NCBI GenBank assembly: GCA_934661715.1
Contig: CAKUJL010000006.1
Coordinates: 1 to 17,342, forward strand
Length of the DNA: 17,342 nt
Origin: an uncultured Oscillospiraceae bacterium
Lineage (GTDB): Bacteria > Bacillota > Clostridia > Oscillospirales > Oscillospiraceae
Direction of reading: 5' to 3'
Shown here: positions 12,702 to 17,342 of the stretch, piece by piece
Layout: every line of letters begins with the position of its first letter
Numbering within the stretch: the stretch's first letter is position 1
Program-made: the position numbers and the translations under genes
Notes under the pieces: generated by a model
The model's input: the letters and a program-made list of their open reading frames with translations, nothing else
The model's database searches: none
Told to the model about the DNA's origin: nothing

Positions 12702-15059
12702 TTAATTTAATGATTCCAGCGCCAGTTCCCCTTCCCGCACGAAAAGGCGCAGCTTTCCCGGCGCGTCGTGCGACAGGACAAACTCCGACAGCGGCGATAC
12801 CGCCTGCTCCTGCAAAAGATGGCGGATGGCCCGCGCACCGGCGGGATCTAGAAGCGCCTTTTCCGCGACCGTTTCCGCGGCGTCCGGTGAAACAGTGAGC
12901 GAAGCGCCAAGCCCCGCCGCCCGCGTGACGAGCCGGTCCAGCTCGCTTCGCGCGATTTGCGTCAGCTCCGGAAGACCAAGGCGCGAAAAGCACGCGACGG
13001 CATCGAGTCTTCCGAGAAATTCGGGGCTGAACACCTGCCGCAGGGCAAGCCCCACGCGCTCGTGCCCCGTCTGCGTGACAAAGCCGAGCCCGTTTTTCAC
13101 GTCCGCGCCGCTTCCGGCGTTCGAGGTCATGACGACGATGGCGTTTTTGAAGCTCACGGTTCTTCCCATCGAGTCTGTCAGAATGCCGTCGTCCATGACC
13201 TGCAAAAGAAGATTCCGCACGTCGCGGTGCGCCTTTTCAATTTCGTCGAGCAGCACCACGCAGTACGGCCGCCTTCTGACCTTTTCCGTCAGCGCACCCG
13301 CCTCATCATGGCCGACATAGCCCGGCGGCGCTCCAATGAGCCGCGTGACAGAGCCGGGCTCCATATACTCCGACATGTCCACGCGCACAAGGGCCTGTTC
13401 GCTGCCGTAAACAAACGCGCCCAGCGCCTTGCACAGCTCCGTCTTCCCCACGCCGGACGGCCCCGCGAACAAAAGCGACGCGACCGGCCTTCGCTCGTCC
13501 GCCATGCCGCTTCTTCCCCGCCGCACGGCTTTGCACACCGCGGAAACCGCTTCCGCTTGTCCCACCACGCGCGTTGAAAGCGCTTCTTCCAGACCGAGAA
13601 GCCGCTCCCTTTCCGGCTGGCTGAGCGTGCCGACGGGGATGCCCGTCCGCTGGCAGACGACTCTGCAAACGTCCTCCCGCGAGACGAAAAGCGTCTTCTG
13701 CGCCCGGTTCGACGCCGCCTGTCTGCGAAGAAGCTCCTGCAAGCGGTCTCTGAGCGCTGCGGCCTTCTCATACGCGCCTTCTCTGACGGCCTGTTCGAGC
13801 TCCTGCGAAAGCGCCCGCTTTTTTCCCTCGAGCGCTCCCGACTCTGTCCCGCCGGAGAGCCAGACAGAAGATGCCGCCTCGTCGACCAGATCGATCGCCT
13901 TGTCCGGCAGAAACCGGTCGGACAGATACCGGCAGGAGAGCTCAATGGCCGCGTCGAGCGCTTCGTCTGCAATGCGGATGCCGTGGTGCTGCTCAAGTCC
14001 CGGCCGAAGCCCGCGCAGAATGCCTGCCGTTTGCAGCTTCGTCGGCTCCTTGACGATCACCTGCCGGAACCGCCGCTCCAGCGCCGCGTCCTTTTCAATG
14101 AATTTGCGGTATTCCTCCAGCGTCGTCGCGCCGATGATCTGCACCTCGCCGCGGCCCAATGCGGGCTTGAGAAGATTCGCCGCGTCGATGGCTCCTTCCG
14201 CGCTTCCGGCTCCAACGATCGTGTGCATTTCGTCGACAAACAGGATGAGGTTCCCTGCCCGGCGGATTTCGGCGAGAATGTCCCGGATGCGCTCTTCAAA
14301 TTCGCCGCGGTATTTGGTTCCCGCGAGAACGCTCGCCATGTCCAGCCGGTAGAGCTTCTTCCCCGCCAGCCCCTGCGGCACCTGTCCGGACGCGATTTTC
14401 TGCGCCAGCGCCTCGGCGATGGCCGTTTTTCCGACGCCGGGCTCGCCGATGAGCGCGGGATTGTTTTTATTTTTTCGGCAGAGGATCTGCTCCACCTCGC
14501 GCAATTCCTGTTCCCGCCCGATGACGGGCTCCATCCGCGACGCCTTTTCCACCATGTTCTCGCAATACTGCTCCAAAAGTCTCACGCTTGTCTGCCTCCC
14601 CTGCGCCAGGATTCTCTGCGGCGCACCGCTTGTGATGGCCGCGTAGGTCTCGGTAAAAATAAAATCGGGCTCGGCCCCGCTTTCTCTGAGAAGCCTGCAC
14701 GCCGTTGCGCCCTCGTCCCGCGCAAGAGCCAGCAGCAGATGCTCCGGCCGCACCTCGCGCGAATGAAGCCGCTTTGCCTCTATCCCCGCCTGCCGGACAG
14801 CGCGTCCCGCCCGCAGGGACAGTCCCTGCGGCAAAAACAGCGTCCGGCTTCCAAGTCCCGCGCCCGCCAACACCATCGGCCGCAGGCACGTGTCCTCGAG
14901 CCCCACCGCGCGAAGCACGCGCCCCGCCGGCCCCGGCTCCATGGAAAGCGCCAGAAGAAGGTGCTCGGTGCCGACGTAGCTATGCCCCAGATCTCTGGCC
15001 GAAACGCCCGCCTGCACGATGAGCGCACGCGTCCTTCCAGATAATTCCTGCTTTTTCAA
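12702..15059 (-). CDS. clpC: ClpC-type AAA+ unfoldase, ATP-binding subunit of Clp protease
   Basis: The protein is 785 aa, a Hsp100 unfoldase that feeds substrates to ClpP. Two Clp_N repeats occupy about 8-60 and 83-135. AAA-1 has Walker A GEPGVGKT (205-212), Walker B LILFVDE (271-277) and arginines in ALERRF (326-331). A middle domain contains a UVR-like stretch (about 416-447), characteristic of ClpC rather than ClpB. AAA-2 has Walker A GPSGVGKT (533-540), Walker B VVLLDE (601-606) and sensor-2 GAR (741-743). The LGF tripeptide (658-660) sits where ClpC carries its ClpP-docking loop, so it should work with ClpP. I chose TTG 15059 ([12 protein letters not shown]), nine bases after AAGGA; upstream codons have no ribosome binding site. 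ctsR, mcsA and mcsB, the usual neighbours, are absent, and I see no CtsR-type operator. It may be a second ClpC-like paralogue. Confidence 0.9.
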   Translation of the reverse strand: MKKQELSGRTRALIVQAGVSARDLGHSYVGTEHLLLALSMEPGPAGRVLRAVGLEDTCLRPMVLAGAGLGSRTLFLPQGLSLRAGRAVRQAGIEAKRLHSREVRPEHLLLALARDEGATACRLLRESGAEPDFIFTETYAAITSGAPQRILAQGRQTSVRLLEQYCENMVEKASRMEPVIGREQELREVEQILCRKNKNNPALIGEPGVGKTAIAEALAQKIASGQVPQGLAGKKLYRLDMASVLAGTKYRGEFEERIRDILAEIRRAGNLILFVDEMHTIVGAGSAEGAIDAANLLKPALGRGEVQIIGATTLEEYRKFIEKDAALERRFRQVIVKEPTKLQTAGILRGLRPGLEQHHGIRIADEALDAAIELSCRYLSDRFLPDKAIDLVDEAASSVWLSGGTESGALEGKKRALSQELEQAVREGAYEKAAALRDRLQELLRRQAASNRAQKTLFVSREDVCRVVCQRTGIPVGTLSQPERERLLGLEEALSTRVVGQAEAVSAVCKAVRRGRSGMADERRPVASLLFAGPSGVGKTELCKALGAFVYGSEQALVRVDMSEYMEPGSVTRLIGAPPGYVGHDEAGALTEKVRRRPYCVVLLDEIEKAHRDVRNLLLQVMDDGILTDSMGRTVSFKNAIVVMTSNAGSGADVKNGLGFVTQTGHERVGLALRQVFSPEFLGRLDAVACFSRLGLPELTQIARSELDRLVTRAAGLGASLTVSPDAAETVAEKALLDPAGARAIRHLLQEQAVSPLSEFVLSHDAPGKLRLFVREGELALESLN

Positions 15060-15072
15060 GCCTCCACGTCCT
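15057..15072 (-). promoter_or_regulatory. Ribosome binding site and TTG start of clpC
   Basis: Reading towards the gene, AAGGA is followed by CGTGGAGGC and then TTG. AAGGA is nine bases from TTG, whereas the second purine block GGAGG is only one base away and too close. The only ATG nearby (15105) is out of frame, and the alternative upstream TTG (15116) has no Shine-Dalgarno sequence, which decides the start. Confidence 0.65.
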
Positions 15073-15149
15073 TTCTGCTGGAAGTTTCGCCCGCACGCCC
15101 GGCATTTATACCGCAAGAAAATATTTCCGCTGCTTTTTTAGAATAATCG

Positions 15150-15177
15150 TTGCATTTTCTGAAAAATGTGTTATGAT
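15150..15177 (+). promoter_or_regulatory. Promoter of the ferredoxin gene (extended -10)
   Basis: The -35 element is TTGCAT (15150-15155), the spacer is 16 bp and the -10 element is TATGAT (15172-15177), preceded by TGT, which makes an extended -10. The predicted leader is about 26 nt and contains GGAGG at 15196-15200. The -35 hexamer is identical to that of the mraZ promoter. Confidence 0.75.
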
Positions 15178-15209
15178 GGGACTGCATAAAAAAATGGAGG
15201 TGCAATACT

Positions 15210-15380
15210 ATGGCATATGTTATTGGCGACAATTGTGTCAACTGCGGTACCTGCGCTGACGCATGTCCCCTCGGCATCATTTCTGAAGGCGATGGCAAGT
15301 ACGTCATCGACGCCGATCAGTGCGTGGAATGCGGTACCTGCGCAGCAGAGTGCCCGAACGACGCGATCACTGCGGAATAA
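15210..15380 (+). CDS. 2[4Fe-4S] clostridial-type ferredoxin
   Basis: The protein is 56 aa, a cytoplasmic low-potential electron carrier. It has two complete cluster motifs: C9-x2-C12-x2-C15-x3-C19-P (CVNCGTCADACP) and C38-x2-C41-x2-C44-x3-C48-P (CVECGTCAAECP). The pseudo-twofold halves flank an EGDGKYVID linker, the normal arrangement for 55-aa clostridial ferredoxins. Such proteins shuttle electrons between oxidoreductases such as pyruvate:ferredoxin oxidoreductase, hydrogenase and Rnf; the partner here is unknown. The start is ATG 15210, with GGAGG nine bases upstream. The gene has its own promoter and a strong terminator, so it is monocistronic, divergent from clpC. Both clusters are intact, which supports an anaerobic lifestyle. 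Confidence 0.95.
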   Translation: MAYVIGDNCVNCGTCADACPLGIISEGDGKYVIDADQCVECGTCAAECPNDAITAE

Positions 15381-15382
15381 TC

Positions 15383-15429
15383 GCAAACAACAAAACGCCC
15401 GTGCTTTGCACGGGCGTTTTGTTGTTTGC
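15383..15429 (+). terminator. Intrinsic terminator after the ferredoxin gene
   Basis: This is a perfect 22-bp inverted repeat (15383-15404 with 15408-15429) with a 3-base TTT loop. It starts two bases after the stop codon. The GC-rich core CGCCCGTGC/GCACGGGCG is followed by TTTTGTTGTTTG on the 3' arm, and the 5' arm is the A-rich mirror, so it could also act on the opposite strand. Hairpin H4 of the repeat begins at the very next base. Confidence 0.85.
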
Positions 15430-15611
15430 CCGGAAAGAGCGGGGGCTCTTTCCGGAGGGGATTGCGCTCCGCACCGCGCATTTTTGCCCGCCTTTGGCGG
15501 GCAAAAATACACTCTCTCCGCGATAGGTATGTTTCCGGTCGGCAGAGCCGCCGGATAACATGATTTTGATTTTATTTCGCGTCTGCGGACGCGAAACTCT
15601 GCCGAGGGCTT
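15430..15611 (+). repeat. Four-hairpin structured repeat, copy C (ferredoxin-yabB gap)
   Basis: This third copy, about 182 bp, is inverted in the window relative to A and B, but has the same orientation relative to its own flanking genes. H4 is at 15430-15455: CCGGAAAGAGC, loop GGGG, GCTCTTTCCGG. H3 is at 15480-15508: ATTTTTGCCCGCC, loop TTT, GGCGGGCAAAAAT (13 bp). H2 is at 15529-15561 with outer arms ATGTT/AACAT and the CCGG/GCC core. H1 is at 15575-15596: TTTCGCGTC, loop TGCG, GACGCGAAA. It is the most diverged copy: H4 and H3 arms differ from A and B at many places, yet stay perfectly complementary. The outer stem around H3 seen in A and B is not preserved. The yabB promoter lies just beyond its H1 end. 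Confidence 0.9.
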
Positions 15612-15632
15612 GGTGCAAGCAAAGATTTAGGG

Positions 15633-15661
15633 TTGTGCTTTTTTATTTTACATTGTATGAT
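15633..15661 (+). promoter_or_regulatory. Promoter of the yabB-rsmI pair
   Basis: TTGTGC (15633-15638), a 17-bp spacer and TATGAT (15656-15661) lie in an AT-rich stretch between repeat copy C and the yabB start. GGAGG at 15676-15680 is the ribosome binding site. Confidence 0.65.
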
Positions 15662-15686
15662 AGGGTTGGTTTTTTGGAGGGCTGGT

Positions 15687-16394
15687 ATGGTTGAGGTGAT
15701 TGCGGGGCGGTTTGGGATGCGGATTTCGGCGGCGCAGTTTTCTTTGAGTACGGACTCGATGGCGCTGGCGGATTTTGCGCGGCCGAAGAAGGGGGCGCGG
15801 GTGTGCGACCTCGGGTGCGGGTGCGGCGCGTTGGGGCTTTTGCTTCTGGCGCGGGACGATTCGCTTTTTTTGACCGGCGTGGAAATTCAGCCGGAGGCTT
15901 CGCTTCTGGCGGCGCAGAACGCGCTGGATAACGGCCTTTCGCAGATGACCGTTCTGAACCGTGACCTGCGCGAATACCGCGATTTTCTTCCGGCCAACGG
16001 CTTTGACGCGGTTTTGTCGAACCCGCCCTACTATCCCGTATCCTCCGGCGCGGTGTGCGAAACACAGTCGCTGGCGATCGCGAGAAGCGAGGTCTGCTGC
16101 GATTTATCTGACCTCTGCCGGGCAGCTTCGTGGTGCCTTCGCTTCGGCGGAAGCTTTTTCCTTGTGCACAAGCCCGAGCGGCTGGCGGACGTTTTCGTCT
16201 CGCTGCGGGAAAACGGGCTCGAACCCAAGCGTCTTCAGCTCGTGCGGCACCGGCCGTCTTCGAAGCCGTCTCTGGTTTTGATCGAAGCGAGGCTCGGCGC
16301 GAAGCCGGGACTTACCTTTGAACGAGACCTTCTTCTTTATACCGAAACGGGCGAAAAGACGCCCGACTATCTGAGAATTTACCACGAGGGGTGA
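15687..16394 (+). CDS. YabB/TrmN6-like SAM-dependent N6-adenine methyltransferase
   Basis: The protein is 235 aa, a Rossmann-fold methyltransferase. The SAM loop DLGCGCGALG is at 41-50, the acidic residue ending the second strand is in TGVEIQPE (63-70), and the catalytic NPPY is at 112-115 (SNPPYYP). NPPY marks enzymes that methylate exocyclic amino groups, and this domain order matches the tRNA1(Val) A37 N6-methyltransferase TrmN6 and its Bacillota relative YabB. The substrate is therefore probably tRNA, but that is inferred. In Bacillus subtilis yabB also lies close to rsmI. The start is ATG 15687, with GGAGG six bases upstream; an earlier in-frame extension overlaps the promoter and was rejected. 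The stop lies six bases before the rsmI start, so the two are co-transcribed. Confidence 0.87.
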   Translation: MVEVIAGRFGMRISAAQFSLSTDSMALADFARPKKGARVCDLGCGCGALGLLLLARDDSLFLTGVEIQPEASLLAAQNALDNGLSQMTVLNRDLREYRDFLPANGFDAVLSNPPYYPVSSGAVCETQSLAIARSEVCCDLSDLCRAASWCLRFGGSFFLVHKPERLADVFVSLRENGLEPKRLQLVRHRPSSKPSLVLIEARLGAKPGLTFERDLLLYTETGEKTPDYLRIYHEG

Positions 16395-16399
16395 CACAT

Positions 16400-17233
16400 A
16401 TGGCTGGAATGCTCTATCTTGTCCCGACGCCGATCGGGAATCTGTCCGATATTTCCGTGCGCTGCCGCAAAACACTCGAGGCCGCCGACTTCATCGCCGC
16501 CGAGGACACGCGCGTGACGCTGAAACTGCTCAACTACCTCGAGATCAAAAAGCCGCTCGTGAGCTATTACGAGCACAACAAATTGGAAAGCGGCCCGAAG
16601 ATCGTCAGCCGCATCCAAAACGGTGAAACGTGCGTCCTCGTCTCCGACGCGGGCTCCCCTGCCATCTCCGACCCCGGTGAAGATCTCGTGCGTCTCTGCG
16701 CGGAATCCAGCATCACCGTCTGCGCCATCCCCGGCCCCTGCGCGGTCATTACGGCGCTGTCCATCTCGGGTCTTCCCACGGGCAGGTTCTGCTTCGAGGG
16801 TTTTTTGTCCATCAACAAAAAAAGCCGCCAGGAGCATCTGGCAGGACTCAAAAACGAGCGCCGGACGATGATCTTCTACGAAGCGCCGCACAAGCTGCTC
16901 GCGACCCTGAAGGACTTGGCCGCCGCGTTTGGAGAAGACCGCCGCGTGAGCCTCTGCCGGGAGCTGACGAAGCTGCACGAGGAGGTCGTGCGCACGACGC
17001 TCGGCGAGGCCGTGCAGAAGTACACCGAAAACGCGCCGCGCGGGGAATTTGTCGTCGTGGTCGAGGGCGCGAAAGAGGTTCTGGACGAGGCCATCACCTT
17101 AGAGGCCGGGGCCGCGCTGGTCCGCGCGGAGGTAGAGAAGGGGTTATCGAAAAAGGACGCCGTCAAGCTGATTGCTAAGCAGACCGGCCTTCCCAAAAAC
17201 GCCCTTTACGAAGCGGCTTTGCAGGATGAATAA
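16400..17233 (+). CDS. rsmI: 16S rRNA (cytidine(1402)-2'-O)-methyltransferase RsmI
   Basis: The protein is 277 aa, of the tetrapyrrole-methylase fold family. It 2'-O-methylates C1402 of 16S rRNA, the same nucleotide that RsmH methylates on N4. Signatures are LYLVPTPIGNLSDIS (5-19), AAEDTR (33-38), SDAGSPAISDPG (82-93), PGPCAVITALSISGLP (111-126), FYEAPHKL, CRELTKLHEEVVR and PRGEFVVVVEG. The start is ATG 16400, with GAGGGG eight bases upstream, partly inside the end of yabB; a GTG at 16391 is in frame but has no ribosome binding site. The C-terminal helical domain (ending KKDAVKLIAKQTGLPKNALY) is complete. An intrinsic terminator follows. Confidence 0.96.
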   Translation: MAGMLYLVPTPIGNLSDISVRCRKTLEAADFIAAEDTRVTLKLLNYLEIKKPLVSYYEHNKLESGPKIVSRIQNGETCVLVSDAGSPAISDPGEDLVRLCAESSITVCAIPGPCAVITALSISGLPTGRFCFEGFLSINKKSRQEHLAGLKNERRTMIFYEAPHKLLATLKDLAAAFGEDRRVSLCRELTKLHEEVVRTTLGEAVQKYTENAPRGEFVVVVEGAKEVLDEAITLEAGAALVRAEVEKGLSKKDAVKLIAKQTGLPKNALYEAALQDE

Positions 17234-17236
17234 ACG

Positions 17237-17271
17237 AAACGCAGGTACGGCTTTCCGCACCTGCGTTTTTT
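17237..17271 (+). terminator. Intrinsic terminator after rsmI
   Basis: AAACGCAGGT (17237-17246) pairs with ACCTGCGTTT (17259-17268). An inner CGG/CCG extension follows one mismatch, with a 4-base CTTT loop and a run of six T. The remaining bases to the window end (17272-17342) show no supportable gene. Confidence 0.85.
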
Positions 17272-17342
17272 AGGGTGTATTCTTCCAACTCCCAACGCAC
17301 CCGGACAGCGGGTCTTTTCACGCTGCGCCGCGCCATTTTTCC

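Noticed and set aside
15100..15112. A TATAAA-like -10 element for clpC around 15104-15109
   Set aside because: There is no acceptable -35 hexamer at 16-18 bp, so I do not call a promoter. clpC must start transcription somewhere in 15060-15209, but I cannot place it.
15060..15116. In-frame upstream extension of clpC with a zinc-ribbon-like CRACG motif
   Set aside because: It would need a TTG start at 15116 with no Shine-Dalgarno sequence. The Clp_N domain begins after TTG 15059, which has AAGGA nine bases upstream. A single CxxC is not a complete metal site.
17272..17342. A minus-strand frame entering from the right edge (ATGGCGCGGCGC...)
   Set aside because: It is too short to judge, would run through the rsmI terminator, and has no ribosome binding site visible in the window.
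1..17342. CRISPR arrays, tRNA or rRNA genes, insertion sequences, phage or integrase genes
   Set aside because: No spaced direct-repeat array, no transposase or recombinase motifs, and no recognisable tRNA or rRNA sequence was seen. The only repeats are the three structured elements and short operator boxes.

Overview
This window looks like a chromosomal segment of a GC-rich Bacillota bacterium, most likely class Clostridia and probably an Oscillospirales relative. That placement is inferred, not searched. It rests on strong GGAGG-type ribosome binding sites, a dcw (division and cell wall) cluster in a clostridial order with murA after murG, an FtsI/SpoVD with two PASTA domains, a clostridial 2[4Fe-4S] ferredoxin, a ClpC-type unfoldase and a yabB-rsmI pair. 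MurE carries the DNPR motif typical of enzymes that add meso-diaminopimelate, so the peptidoglycan is probably DAP-type.

Layout. From 12618 leftwards on the minus strand runs one long dcw operon: mraZ, rsmH, an ftsL-like gene, ftsI/spoVD, murE, murF, mraY, ftsW, murG, murA and the first 39 codons of a probable ftsQ/divIB cut by the left edge. A sigma-A-like promoter and an array of 10-bp-phased AAGTGGAGC boxes (probable MraZ operator) precede mraZ. Upstream of that promoter, also on the minus strand, lies a ClpC-type AAA+ unfoldase with a TTG start and no ctsR/mcsAB neighbours. Divergent from it, on the plus strand, are a small ferredoxin with its own promoter and terminator, then a yabB/trmN6-like methyltransferase and rsmI, closed by a terminator.

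How the genes work together. MurA starts UDP-MurNAc synthesis; MurE and MurF add the third residue and D-Ala-D-Ala; MraY and MurG make lipid I and lipid II; FtsW and FtsI polymerise and crosslink septal peptidoglycan; FtsL and FtsQ scaffold that complex. RsmH and RsmI methylate the same 16S rRNA nucleotide (C1402) from opposite ends of the window. murD, usually between mraY and ftsW, is missing there.

The most interesting signal is a dispersed non-coding repeat of about 185 bp present three times (mraY-ftsW gap, ftsW-murG gap, ferredoxin-yabB gap). Each copy is four consecutive hairpins whose arm sequences differ between copies while pairing is preserved. All three copies have the same orientation relative to local transcription. 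I see no CRISPR array, rRNA, tRNA, transposase or recombinase gene.
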